Positions 6,379 to 14,034 of a DNA stretch of 17,373 nt are shown one piece after another. Numbering within the stretch: position 1 is the stretch's first letter; each line of letters begins with the position of its first letter. A model generated the notes under the pieces. That model was given only the letters and a program-made list of their open reading frames with translations, had not been told where the DNA came from and ran no database searches. Origin of the DNA: an uncultured Clostridia bacterium (lineage in GTDB: Bacteria > Bacillota > Clostridia > Christensenellales > Aristaeellaceae); the NCBI GenBank assembly GCA_946409855.1, contig CAMJXZ010000024.1, forward strand, positions 1-17,373. The letters run 5' to 3'. The position numbers and the translations under genes are program-made.

Positions 6379-8787
6379 ATGATCTGCGAAATCAAGCAAA
6401 GAGACGCCGCCGTATTTTCCCTGCCCGGCGCGGGCGGAACGGTCCGCCTGCGCGTTGCCGCGCTTTTATGCGGGGCGGTCCGGGTCACCCGGACGGCGCG
6501 GGCGGAATTCCTTCCCCCTTCCGGCGACACGGTGGTCTGCCGCGAGCCGGGGACCTGCGCCGTCACGGAAGCCGGGGACGGCTTCACCGCGGACTGCGGC
6601 GGCGTCCGCGTCCATGTAAACGGGGAGACCGGGGCCGTTTCGTTTTTGTCCCCGGACGGCGCCGTGCTGCTCCGGGAAAATGAAAAGCGGCCCTGCGTGA
6701 TGGAGGATAAGCCGGTCTTCCTCAACCGTTTCCGGCAGGACGCGGCCGTCACCTTTACAAAGAGCGTCGACGGCGTGCGGGCGTCCATCCAGGACTTTGA
6801 GCCGTACGAAGCGCGCAGGGCGTACACGTACAGGCTGTCCTTTGATTTTGACGGGGACGAGGGACTCTACGGCCTGGGCTCCCATGAGGAAGGCTACGGG
6901 AACCTGCGGGGCAGGAGCCGGATCCTGTACCAGCACAACATGAAGGCCGTGGTGCCGGTGCTCGTTTCCACCAAAGGCTGGGGGCTGCTGGCGGACGCGG
7001 GCTGCCTGATGGCCTTCCACGACGACGCAGAGGGCTCATGCCTGTGGGCAGACTGCGCGGACGAGGCGGATTACTACTTCCTGAGCGGCGGCTATCCGGA
7101 GGTGTGCCGGCAGTACGCGGAGCTGACGGGGCACGCACCGCTCCTGCCCAGGTACGCCTTCGGCTTCATCCAGTCCAGGGAACGGTACAGGAACGCGCGG
7201 GAGCTGCTGGACACGGCCAAAGAATACCGCCGCCGCCGGGTGCCCCTGGACCTCATCGTGCAGGACTGGCAGACCTGGCCGGAGGGGCAGTGGGGCTGGA
7301 AGACCTTTGACCGGACGCGCTACCCGGACCCAAAGGGGCTCACCGACGCGCTGCACGCCCTGGGCGTCCGGATGATGATCTCCATCTGGCCTTCCATGCA
7401 GGGGGAACAGAACGAAGACCGGAAGGAAATGCTGGAAAGCGGCTGCATGCTGGGCAACCGGGTCATCTATGACGCGTTTAACGAAAAGGCCCGGGCGCTG
7501 TACTGGAAGCAGGCCGAGGAAGGGTTGTTCCGCTACGGCGTCGACGCCTGGTGGTGCGACTGCTCGGAGCCCTTCGAGGCGGACTGGCATGGGGCCGTCC
7601 GGCCCGAGCCCTTTGAACGGGCGCGCCTGAACACCGACGAGGCAAAGAAATACCTGGACCCCGGTCAAATCAGCCTGTACAGCCTGTACCACGCCATGGG
7701 CGTCTATCGGGGCCAGCGGGCCGCCGGCGGGAACAAGCGGGTACTGAACCTGACCCGTTCCTCCTGGGCGGGGCAGCACCGGTACGGGACGGTCACCTGG
7801 TCCGGCGACATCTCCGCCACCTGGGAGACGCTGCGCCGGCAGGTGCCGGAGGGGCTGAACTTCATGGCCACCGGGGAGGGCTGGTGGAGCACCGACGCCG
7901 GCGGCTTCTTCCCCGGCAGCGCCCCGGACGCCTGGTTCGCCGCGGGGGATTTTGACCGGGGCGCCGATGACCCCGGGTACCGGGAGCTGTTCGTCCGGTG
8001 GATGCAGTTTGCCGCCTTCCTGCCCCTCATGCGGGCCCACGGCACCGGCACGCCCCGGGAGATCTGGCATTTCGGGGAAAAGGGCGGGCCCTGGTATGAC
8101 GCGCTGGAAGCCGTCATCCGCCTGCGTTCCCGGATGGTGCCGCTCCTTTATTCCCTGGCCGCCCGGTACGCGTCGGAGGGTCTGCCCATGGTGCGCGTGC
8201 CCGCCCTGGTATTTCCGGAGGACGCGCGCTTACGCGGGATCGAAAGCGAAATGATGCTGGGCGGCGACATCCTCGTCCGCCCCGTCACCCACCCCATGGA
8301 ATACCTGCCGGGCGGAAAACGCCTGGAACCCGTGAACGATACCGAACAGGTGTACCTGCCCCTGGGGACGGACTGGTACCCCTGGGAAACGGACGAAAGG
8401 CTCCGGGGCGGGCAGACGGTCTCCGTCCGCGCCCCGCTGGACACGGTGCCGCTGTTCGTGCGGGCGGGCGGCATCGTGCTGCTGGGGCCGGTCCGGCAGT
8501 ACGCGGACGAGCCCGTCCGGGCGCCCTGGACCGTCACGGTATACCCCGGCGCGGACGGCGCCTTTGTCTGGTACGACGACGCCGGGGACGGCTGGGGCTA
8601 TGAAAAGGGCGAGCGCGCCCGGGTGCGGATCAGCTGGGACGACAGCAGGAACCTCCTCACCCTGTCCGCCCGGGAGGGGCACTTCCCCGGCATGGCGGAA
8701 GAGATCCCCCTGCAGATTGCCCGCTGCGGCGGCAATCCGGTCCCGGTCACGTACGCCGGGCGGGAAATCATCATCCCGCTTGGGTGA
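6379..8787 (+). CDS. Glycoside hydrolase family 31 (alpha-glucosidase/alpha-xylosidase type)
   Basis: An 802-residue retaining alpha-glycosidase. The N-terminal beta domain (about 1-240) is followed by the catalytic barrel. The nucleophile Asp394 lies in WWCDCSEPF (family pattern WxDxxE) and the probable acid/base Asp477 in WSGDISATW. FIQSRERY, VQDWQTW, TDAGGFF and LMRAHGTGTPRE line the usual substrate pocket. C-terminal beta domains follow from about 640 (VPLFVRAGGIV). No signal peptide is seen, so it likely cleaves imported oligosaccharides in the cytoplasm. The exact sugar (glucose, xylose or sulfoquinovose linkages) cannot be fixed from these motifs. The ATG has AAGGAG 7 bases upstream. 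No transporter or regulator is adjacent, and the gene appears monocistronic between two hairpins. Confidence 0.93.
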   Translation: MICEIKQRDAAVFSLPGAGGTVRLRVAALLCGAVRVTRTARAEFLPPSGDTVVCREPGTCAVTEAGDGFTADCGGVRVHVNGETGAVSFLSPDGAVLLRENEKRPCVMEDKPVFLNRFRQDAAVTFTKSVDGVRASIQDFEPYEARRAYTYRLSFDFDGDEGLYGLGSHEEGYGNLRGRSRILYQHNMKAVVPVLVSTKGWGLLADAGCLMAFHDDAEGSCLWADCADEADYYFLSGGYPEVCRQYAELTGHAPLLPRYAFGFIQSRERYRNARELLDTAKEYRRRRVPLDLIVQDWQTWPEGQWGWKTFDRTRYPDPKGLTDALHALGVRMMISIWPSMQGEQNEDRKEMLESGCMLGNRVIYDAFNEKARALYWKQAEEGLFRYGVDAWWCDCSEPFEADWHGAVRPEPFERARLNTDEAKKYLDPGQISLYSLYHAMGVYRGQRAAGGNKRVLNLTRSSWAGQHRYGTVTWSGDISATWETLRRQVPEGLNFMATGEGWWSTDAGGFFPGSAPDAWFAAGDFDRGADDPGYRELFVRWMQFAAFLPLMRAHGTGTPREIWHFGEKGGPWYDALEAVIRLRSRMVPLLYSLAARYASEGLPMVRVPALVFPEDARLRGIESEMMLGGDILVRPVTHPMEYLPGGKRLEPVNDTEQVYLPLGTDWYPWETDERLRGGQTVSVRAPLDTVPLFVRAGGIVLLGPVRQYADEPVRAPWTVTVYPGADGAFVWYDDAGDGWGYEKGERARVRISWDDSRNLLTLSAREGHFPGMAEEIPLQIARCGGNPVPVTYAGREIIIPLG

Positions 8788-8890
8788 CCGTAAAAAGATC
8801 CGGCCGGCGCCTGTACATCCGGACAGTTTCCGCATCCCCGCCCCGTGTTGGCCGGACCGGGCTTCATCAAACTTCCGTTTCCAATCATTA

Positions 8891-8915
8891 CGCCCCGGCG
8901 GGATTCGCCGGGGCG
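8891..8915. terminator. GC-rich hairpin between GH31 and the convergent cluster
   Basis: A perfect 10-base inverted repeat, CGCCCCGGCG / CGCCGGGGCG, around GGATT. On the plus strand only a weak T-tract (CGCTGTTTCG) follows, so it may be a modest terminator for the GH31 transcript 100 bases upstream, or a shared structure between convergent units. Confidence 0.5.
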
Positions 8916-8990
8916 CGCTGTTTCGCCGGAGTGCCGCGTATATCGTTTTCGCGCGGTCCTGACGCCGCTGCGCGGACGCTTTGCCGTGCG

Positions 8991-9062
8991 TCACACCGGC
9001 GTTCCCGCTTTGATCAGGTTCCCGTCCGGGTCACAGAAGCGCACCGCCTGCTCCCAGTTCGC
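8991..9062 (-). pseudogene. Remnant of a VOC (glyoxalase/bleomycin resistance) family gene, 3' end only
   Basis: The minus strand encodes NWEQAVRFCDPDGNLIKAG followed by a stop at 8991. This is the typical last strand-loop-strand of VOC proteins (W-x-x-x-x-x-F-x-DPDGNLI-E/K). The frame is closed upstream by a TGA near 9100, and no VOC N-terminal part precedes it. The fragment is read in a different frame from the overlapping hypothetical gene, whose own stop (9031) falls inside it. This looks like the scar of a deletion or frameshift that removed most of a VOC gene. Confidence 0.55.
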
Positions 9063-9366
9063 AGAGCAGCCGGACCCGCAGGGGCCGCGCCGTCAGAAAC
9101 TCTGCGTTCTGATCCATCGTTGTCCGCGGGTGCGGATAGACATCCCTGCCGGCTTCCACCGGCTCATCGATGATGTACAGATACCCTTTGGCCGTTCCGT
9201 TGTGGCGGATCACACCGTCATCGTCATACCACAAAGCGGACGGCCGGTGAGAAAAGGCTTCGGCCAGCGCCCGCCACTGTGTCACCGTGCTGCCGGCCCG
9301 GAGCTCCGCGAATACCCGATCAGACCCGTGATACCATATGCCGTCCGGCCGGATTTCAATCTTCAT
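9031..9366 (-). CDS. Hypothetical protein, C-terminus probably disturbed
   Basis: A 111-residue soluble protein that I do not recognise. The central part (ALWYDDDGVIRHNG, then KGYLYIIDEPVEAGRDVYPH) looks like a compact alpha/beta domain. There is no signal peptide, membrane segment or catalytic motif. The start is well supported: its ATG overlaps the TGA of the upstream gene (ATGA), with GGGAA about 8 bases before, so translation is coupled. The last few residues (GAGGALL) come from DNA that in another frame codes for the end of a VOC protein, so the native C-terminus may have been lost. Confidence 0.6.
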   Translation of the reverse strand: MKIEIRPDGIWYHGSDRVFAELRAGSTVTQWRALAEAFSHRPSALWYDDDGVIRHNGTAKGYLYIIDEPVEAGRDVYPHPRTTMDQNAEFLTARPLRVRLLCELGAGGALL

Positions 9367-9719
9367 CTGTCATTCCCTTTCTGATTCCCGCGGTCCAGGA
9401 CGGCGGCCGCCGGCTCCAGATAACGGACCGGCTTTCCGGCCGCCTCGGCGTAATCGATCTCGGACCGGGTGCTGGAACCGATATAGCCGCCCACGTTGAT
9501 GACGAAAATCTCGTCGGCCATGTCGATCTTCCGCTTGTGCATGTCGTCCAGCATTTCCTTGGTGCCTTCCGTCCAGACTTCCTCATCCCCGGCATGGCCG
9601 AAAAGGCCGACACTGATGACGATGTTTCCTTCCAGCGTCAGATGCTTCTGGGCCTCCATAAATGTGTCCTTAAAGCGGGTGCTGCCGCACAGGGTGATCA
9701 CTTTATACGGGCCGACCAT
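9363..9719 (-). CDS. Nucleoside 2-deoxyribosyltransferase-like protein
   Basis: A 118-residue Rossmann-like protein. The N-terminal VITLCGSTRF, the middle DMADEIFVINVGGYIG and the STRSEIDYA segment match the small nucleoside deoxyribosyltransferase-like/DUF4406-type family. The GSTR loop binds phosphate or nucleoside, and the Glu in SxxEI corresponds to an active-site position of the family. Many relatives are annotated only by fold, so base exchange or nucleotide hydrolysis is an inference. The start overlaps the upstream P-loop gene by 17 bases and has a GGGGGG ribosome binding site about 8 bases before the ATG. The downstream gene overlaps it by 4 bases. Confidence 0.78.
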   Translation of the reverse strand: MVGPYKVITLCGSTRFKDTFMEAQKHLTLEGNIVISVGLFGHAGDEEVWTEGTKEMLDDMHKRKIDMADEIFVINVGGYIGSSTRSEIDYAEAAGKPVRYLEPAAAVLDRGNQKGNDR

Positions 9720-10254
9720 GATCCGTATCCCCCCATCTTTCCGTTAAAATGGACGTCAGGTACCGGACATTTTCCCCGGCCGGCAGCGTGCCGTCGATCC
9801 GGATAACCGGACAATCGACCGTCTGAAGCCAGCCTGTGACATAATCCTCCGGCCTGCCGTCCGTCAGCGCAAACCACCTGCTTTCCTGATCGAACAGGTC
9901 GCCGCCCGGCAGCATCCTTCTTCCGAATTTCCGGAAGGAACGCTCCCGGACGCGCCGGCTCCTGATTTCCTTCGGCGCGTCGATCAGGACGATACGGTCC
10001 AGGGACGCGATCAGTTTTTCCCCGTAGTCGCCCCGGACGGCGGCGAAGACGAACCGGGGATTTTGCCTGATCCTGTCTTCCAGGATCCGGATCGCTTCCT
10101 CTTTGGGTCTGGGGGCGGCAAAGGCATAGGCCGGATCCGTCTTCGGGAAAAAGAGGTCCTCATTGTCGATGAACTCGTACCCGAGCCGGCCGGCCAGCAT
10201 GCGCCCGACCGTACTTTTTCCGGCCCCGTTCAGCCCGCAGATCAAAATGCCCAT
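9703..10254 (-). CDS. Small P-loop NTPase, nucleoside/shikimate kinase-like
   Basis: A 183-residue P-loop protein. Walker A is GLNGAGKST (7-15), right at the N-terminus as in adenylate or shikimate kinase-like folds. FIDNEDLFFP after the second helix is a likely substrate-binding DxD-like strand, and the Arg-rich region RSRRVRERSFRKFGRRM resembles a lid that closes on phosphates. The substrate is unknown. I chose the ATG at 10254 because GGGAGG lies 9 bases upstream and the P-loop then starts at residue 7. A longer frame to 10317 has only low-complexity Arg/Gly residues ahead of it. The next gene overlaps by 17 bases. About 70 bases separate it from the dehydrogenase upstream, with no terminator seen. 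Confidence 0.8.
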   Translation of the reverse strand: MGILICGLNGAGKSTVGRMLAGRLGYEFIDNEDLFFPKTDPAYAFAAPRPKEEAIRILEDRIRQNPRFVFAAVRGDYGEKLIASLDRIVLIDAPKEIRSRRVRERSFRKFGRRMLPGGDLFDQESRWFALTDGRPEDYVTGWLQTVDCPVIRIDGTLPAGENVRYLTSILTERWGDTDHGRPV

Positions 10255-10323
10255 CGCCCGCATCCTCCCGGGTTTCATTCGTCCAGCAGACCGGTCCGGA
10301 ACGCGTCCGCCGGCCAAAGCCCT

Positions 10324-11538
10324 TTACGCCTGCCAGTCCGGGAACCGGTCCCGGAAAGTGGTGAAACAGTATTTTTGCATCACCGGCTCGTACACGGCGT
10401 CCGCGTATTCCTCTAGCTTTCCCAGGTCGTACAGATACTGAAGGACGGTGTAGCGGTCCCGGAAGGTGCGGCCCCGCAGGATCCCTTCGGTATACCGTTT
10501 CCGGTCCGTCACCGTAAAGGGAATCTGAAGAGTCTGCTGCAGCCGTTCGATCCGGTCGAAGGCGGGGAGGTATTTTTCAATCAGCGCTTTCAGGGGCGCG
10601 TCCTCCGTCTCCCGGTAAAGCCTGCGGAAGATCTCGATGGCCGTGAAGGTGCCTTCCCCCACCTCGATGCCGTGCAGGTTGGGCACCTTGCCTTCCTCCA
10701 CGTCCATGACTTCCCAGGTCTGGCCGATCATGTGCTCGGTGCCGGAGGCGGGGCGGGAGGAACCGCAGAAGGCGATGCATTCGCCGGACAGGATCAGCCC
10801 CTCGCTGGCGGCGCGGACGGCGCTGACGTCCCGCTCCTGCAGGGACGCCGCGGCGGCGACGCACTGGTCCGTGGCCCGGAGCACCATATCGGCAATCTGG
10901 CCGCAGTAGTATTCCCCGTTCCGGTCCCGGCTGATTTCCCAGTCCAGGATGGCCACGTATTTGCCGATCATATCCCCCACGCCGCTGAGCAGCAAGGGAT
11001 AAGGCGCCCGGGCGTTCACGGACAGGTCGATGATGATGTGCCGGGCGATCGTGCAGTTGTACACGATCTTCCTGCGGCCGTTGAGCAGCGGCGCCACCAC
11101 GGAGGCATAGCCGTCCATGGAGGGGGCGGTGCCCACCACGCCGTAGGGAATGCCCAGGCGGTAGCTGACCATGCGGCAGGTATCGTTCAGGGAACCGGAG
11201 CCGACCGCCAGGATATAATCCGGGTTCAGCGACCAGGCGCCGATGTCGTATACCGGCCGGTCCCGGCCCGCCTCCATGAGCACCTTGCCGATGCTTTCGG
11301 CGTTGGGCAGGGCGGGCGGGGGCAGCACCAGCGAATGGGACAAAATGCCCCTTTCCCGGAGGATCTCCTCCACCCGCCTGCCGGCGACCTCATAGGTGTT
11401 CTCATCCGCCACCATAAAAATACGGCTGTAGTTCCGCAGGATATCGCCCACCTTTTCGATCGCGTGATCCGAAACCTCGATCACTTCGGTGGGGATACAG
11501 TGCCGGCGCTGTACGCAGGTGCAGTCCATCTGGATCAT
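10324..11538 (-). CDS. EgsA/AraM-type dehydrogenase (sn-glycerol-1-phosphate dehydrogenase family)
   Basis: A 404-residue member of the iron-type alcohol dehydrogenase superfamily, closest in pattern to the AraM/EgsA group, which reduces dihydroxyacetone phosphate to glycerol-1-phosphate using NAD(P)H and a divalent metal. Visible motifs are the nucleotide loop GSGSLNDT (113-120), the following GTAPSMDGYAS, and probable metal ligands Asp189 (GVGDMIGK), His269 (SGTEHM) and His289 (LHGIEVGEG). The length fits the family. The ATG at 11538 has GGGGGA about 7 bases upstream. It lies 22 bases after the amidohydrolase gene. In this setting it may act on a keto-sugar or polyol (or its phosphate) rather than make lipid head groups; that is inference. 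Confidence 0.85.
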   Translation of the reverse strand: MIQMDCTCVQRRHCIPTEVIEVSDHAIEKVGDILRNYSRIFMVADENTYEVAGRRVEEILRERGILSHSLVLPPPALPNAESIGKVLMEAGRDRPVYDIGAWSLNPDYILAVGSGSLNDTCRMVSYRLGIPYGVVGTAPSMDGYASVVAPLLNGRRKIVYNCTIARHIIIDLSVNARAPYPLLLSGVGDMIGKYVAILDWEISRDRNGEYYCGQIADMVLRATDQCVAAAASLQERDVSAVRAASEGLILSGECIAFCGSSRPASGTEHMIGQTWEVMDVEEGKVPNLHGIEVGEGTFTAIEIFRRLYRETEDAPLKALIEKYLPAFDRIERLQQTLQIPFTVTDRKRYTEGILRGRTFRDRYTVLQYLYDLGKLEEYADAVYEPVMQKYCFTTFRDRFPDWQA

Positions 11539-11560
11539 TGTTCTTTCCCCCAGTTCATTA

Positions 11561-12430
11561 TCATTCAGCCATGTGATGGATATACGGCATTTCGGGCAGG
11601 TCCCCGAAGCGGTAGAACGCCCGGGCGTTCTCATGGAAAAAGCGCTGCTTTTCTTCCGGGGACAGCAGCGGCGATTTGCCGATAAAATCCCAGCTCATCC
11701 GGTAGGTGATGGCGGTCATGGTGCGGGGATAATCGGAGCCCCACATCAGCTTTTCAATGCCGCACAGATCCCGGGCCTCCAGGATGGCCCGGACGGCGGA
11801 CGGGTAAGGGTAAAACTCGCTGTTGAAGAGCCAGGTGATGCCGCCGGATTCAACGAAAACATTGGGCAGCCTGGCCAGCCTGATCTGTTCCAGCCAGTTG
11901 GGCCGGGTCACCATGCCGAAGTGGCCGACGGCGATGCGGAGACCGGGATACGTTTCCGCCATTTCCCGGAGGGACGCGGTCTGTTTGTCCCCGTCCGCCA
12001 GGTCGACGGCGATGAACAGATCCTCTTTGGCGGCGCGGGCGAAGGCGCTTTCGCAGGCCGTCAGGTCGGCGTTCCGGAGACGCCCGGCGCAGATCTTGAT
12101 CCCGTCCGCGCCCCGCGCCTCCGGCACCCCCTGTTCCTCATACAGCGCCGTTACCCGGAAGCGTTCGGGATACGCGGCGCGGACCCGGCGCAGGTATTCG
12201 TCCTGGTTCCCGTCGATATATTCCTGGGTCACCACCGCCCCGGCCACCTGGGCGAAATCCATGTTGGCCAGCAGCCTTTCCGCGCTGTTGACCCCGTCCG
12301 TCATACAGGGCGGCAGCATCTGGCGCACCTCCGTCCCGAACCGGCTTTTCCCGCCGCCCAGGTCGTATACCGGCAGGCCGTCCACCATCCCCCGCTGTTT
12401 TTCCCACAGATGCACGTGCGCGTCGATCAT
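11561..12430 (-). CDS. Amidohydrolase family 2 protein (lactonase-like)
   Basis: A 289-residue TIM-barrel metal hydrolase of the PF04909 type. Probable metal ligands are the HxH at the end of strand 1 (His5, His7 in MIDAHVHLW), His170 (VGHFGM) and Asp233 in WGSDYPRT, a hallmark of the family. Known members include L-fuconolactonase, other sugar-acid and muconolactone hydrolases, and some decarboxylases. Its position 13 bases after a sugar-dehydrogenase-like gene favours a lactonase that opens the lactone made by that enzyme; this is inference from context. The ATG has a GGGGGGA ribosome binding site. No signal peptide is seen, so it is cytoplasmic. Confidence 0.87.
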   Translation of the reverse strand: MIDAHVHLWEKQRGMVDGLPVYDLGGGKSRFGTEVRQMLPPCMTDGVNSAERLLANMDFAQVAGAVVTQEYIDGNQDEYLRRVRAAYPERFRVTALYEEQGVPEARGADGIKICAGRLRNADLTACESAFARAAKEDLFIAVDLADGDKQTASLREMAETYPGLRIAVGHFGMVTRPNWLEQIRLARLPNVFVESGGITWLFNSEFYPYPSAVRAILEARDLCGIEKLMWGSDYPRTMTAITYRMSWDFIGKSPLLSPEEKQRFFHENARAFYRFGDLPEMPYIHHMAE

Positions 12431-12443
12431 GTTTTCTCCCCCC

Positions 12444-13649
12444 TTACAGCCCGGGATCGATATAATCCCCGTTCCAGACCACCGCCGTTTTCATGGGCGC
12501 GGATTTGCAGTAGATCCGGTTTTCGTATGCGCCCATGGGGTCGGCCGTGAACTCGTCCTTGCCGATCAGGGAAACGATTTCGTCGTACCGGCTCCGGGCC
12601 AGGCGGCGGATGGCCTCTTCCATATGGTCCTGGCGGAAATTGATGGAGCCGAAGATCAGATGGTTATGGAAGCCGAAGGGCATGGTGTCAAAGGAGATCC
12701 GGGGCCCCAGGGAAAAGGAATTGTACAGCCCGTTGCAGCCCAGCACCCCGTGGCGGAAGGCGATCTCGTGCTCCACGTTCACGCCGCTCAGGCCGATAAA
12801 GCAGGTGGCCTTTCCGCCCAGGGCGGCGCAGATGGCTTTGGCGCAGCCGGCGGGATCCGGAAAGCTGTTCTGCACGTAGTCCGCCTTGACCCGGCTCAGC
12901 GCGAAGCGGACCTTGGGGCTGTCCGCACCGCTCAGATCAACGTATACGATGCGCGCGTCCGGGTGGGCCTGGCTGAGCACGTCGCCCATCAGCATGCCCG
13001 TGGTGCCCAGGCCGAAGATGACCGTGCGCTCAAAGATTTCGTCGGCGGCGTACCGCCGGGCCGTTTCCGGATCGCAGCCCCGCCGCCGGGCGGTCTGCCG
13101 GAACCGGTGGGCGCTGCCCAGATCCTCCATGCGTTCCAGCTGGAAGAGGGTGCAGGCGTACGGGTCCGGAAAGACCATCTTTTTCGCGAAGGAAAGGGCA
13201 AGCTTTCCGTCCCGCACATACCCGTCCGGAATGGGCAGGAGCATGTCGGGATGGACGTAAATCCTGTCGCAGAACAGACCGTCCGCCCCGTCGCAGCCGT
13301 ATTCAAAATAGGTCTCATCCTCGGTAAAGCGGGTGGGGTCGACACTGTCCCCGCCCCGGATGAGCACGACGGCGAAGCGATTCTGCCCGGGCACCCAGAC
13401 CACGCCCTCATGCCCGTTGACCAGCCGGTCCTTCCCCGGCGGGAATTTGGGCGAAAGCTCCCCCCTGCGCCCCATCTCCATGAGCTCGTGATCCGTGCCG
13501 CAGAAGCCCACGATCACCGGCAGGGCCGGAATCCCTTCCTTCAGCGGCTCCCCCCGCAGACGCTGCCGGGGCACATTGGTCAGCTCCACCGGCCCGTACC
13601 GGAGCGGCCGCCAGGGATCGTTCACAAAACAGGTGCCGTATGCTTTCAT
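12444..13649 (-). CDS. Zinc-dependent MDR dehydrogenase, glucose 1-dehydrogenase-like
   Basis: A 401-residue medium-chain dehydrogenase. The GFCGTDHE motif (48-55, Cys50 as zinc ligand) and GHEGV (His80, Glu81) form the catalytic zinc site. The phrase YFEYGCDGADG followed by the substrate-domain segment recalls archaeal-type glucose dehydrogenase, which oxidises aldoses to lactones. The Rossmann loop is GLGTTG (213-218), followed by an acidic YVDLSG strand end, suggesting NAD preference. It lacks the four-Cys structural zinc lobe seen in many alcohol dehydrogenases. The start has AAGGAG 9 bases upstream. It is the first gene of the operon and is followed by the lactonase-like gene, consistent with sugar oxidation. 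The actual sugar is unknown. Confidence 0.85.
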   Translation of the reverse strand: MKAYGTCFVNDPWRPLRYGPVELTNVPRQRLRGEPLKEGIPALPVIVGFCGTDHELMEMGRRGELSPKFPPGKDRLVNGHEGVVWVPGQNRFAVVLIRGGDSVDPTRFTEDETYFEYGCDGADGLFCDRIYVHPDMLLPIPDGYVRDGKLALSFAKKMVFPDPYACTLFQLERMEDLGSAHRFRQTARRRGCDPETARRYAADEIFERTVIFGLGTTGMLMGDVLSQAHPDARIVYVDLSGADSPKVRFALSRVKADYVQNSFPDPAGCAKAICAALGGKATCFIGLSGVNVEHEIAFRHGVLGCNGLYNSFSLGPRISFDTMPFGFHNHLIFGSINFRQDHMEEAIRRLARSRYDEIVSLIGKDEFTADPMGAYENRIYCKSAPMKTAVVWNGDYIDPGL

Positions 13650-13743
13650 CTTTCAGCGCTCCTTGTTCGGATTGCCCTGCCGCGGGGCAGAGCCAATGAT
13701 CATTCCGGCGCGTCGCCGCCAAAGAGGTTTTCCCGGCCGGATC

Positions 13744-13758
13744 ATGTCCGGCGGACAT
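13744..13758. promoter_or_regulatory. Perfect 15-bp palindrome, probable operator
   Basis: ATGTCCG-G-CGGACAT, with 7-base perfect arms around one central base. It covers about +2 to +16 of the predicted transcript from the extended -10 promoter, a position where a bound repressor would block transcription of the MDR/amidohydrolase/EgsA-like operon. No regulator gene is adjacent in the window. Confidence 0.6.
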
Positions 13759-13766
13759 CTGACGCA

Positions 13767-13775
13767 AGTATACCA
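13767..13775 (-). promoter_or_regulatory. Extended -10 promoter of the sugar-oxidation operon
   Basis: The minus strand reads TGGTATACT: a TGn extension and a TATACT hexamer (13767-13772). The -35 region is weak. The predicted start is near 13760, giving a 110-base leader before the MDR gene. Confidence 0.6.
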
Positions 13776-13795
13776 CGCCTGTGCAAAAAATGCTA

Positions 13796-13834
13796 CCGCT
13801 GCCGGGAAAAAGCGCATGATTTTCCCGGCAGCGG
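13796..13834 (-). terminator. Perfect 15-bp inverted repeat, possible terminator
   Basis: CCGCTGCCGGGAAAA and its exact complement surround a 9-base loop. On the minus strand a T6 run follows 5 bases after the stem. It would stop transcription arriving from the tRNA-fragment side before the operon promoter. The U-tract is slightly displaced, so a protein-binding role is also possible. Confidence 0.55.
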
Positions 13835-13850
13835 CGATCCGGGAGCGGGT

Positions 13851-13880
13851 CAGACGCCGCTCTGGACGGGGCGGCGTCTG
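13851..13880. repeat. Perfect 10-bp inverted repeat
   Basis: CAGACGCCGC and GCGGCGTCTG surround a 10-base loop. It has no U-tract and lies between the tRNA-fragment terminator and the 15-bp inverted repeat. Confidence 0.6.
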
Positions 13881-13893
13881 TCAGCGGCAAAGC

Positions 13894-13919
13894 AAAAAAG
13901 CCCGATTGCTCGGACTTTT
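13894..13919 (-). terminator. Intrinsic terminator after the tRNA 3' fragment
   Basis: On the minus strand, GTCCGA-GCAA-TCGGGC forms a six-pair stem (one G-U) followed by T6. AAAA precedes it, so it could also act weakly on the plus strand. This is where the terminator of an intact tRNA gene would be expected. Confidence 0.75.
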
Positions 13920-13920
13920 G

Positions 13921-13945
13921 TGGTGCTTGGGGGAGGGATTTGAAC
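13921..13945 (-). tRNA. tRNA 3'-end fragment, possible attachment-site remnant
   Basis: On the minus strand the sequence GTTCAAATCC (T-loop type) continues into CCTCCCCCAAGCACCA, ending in CCA just before a terminator. The 5' T-stem strand does not pair, the D and anticodon arms are missing upstream, and the spacing from T-loop to CCA appears one base too long. It is therefore not a functional tRNA. Such 3' fragments typically mark the distal end of an element that integrated into a tRNA gene. Confidence 0.5.
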
Positions 13946-14034
13946 GCTTGGTTGCTTGAACCCCGGACCACGTATACTCCGCGGCCCTTTCCAGGCGCGT
14001 TCCCGGCCCGGTTTTGAGGAGACAGGCCCGGTTT

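Noticed and set aside
11489..13943. Long plus-strand reading frames across the dehydrogenase/amidohydrolase operon (one over 700 codons)
   Set aside because: They are antisense to three well-supported enzymes with clear motifs and ribosome binding sites, and their translations show no domain.
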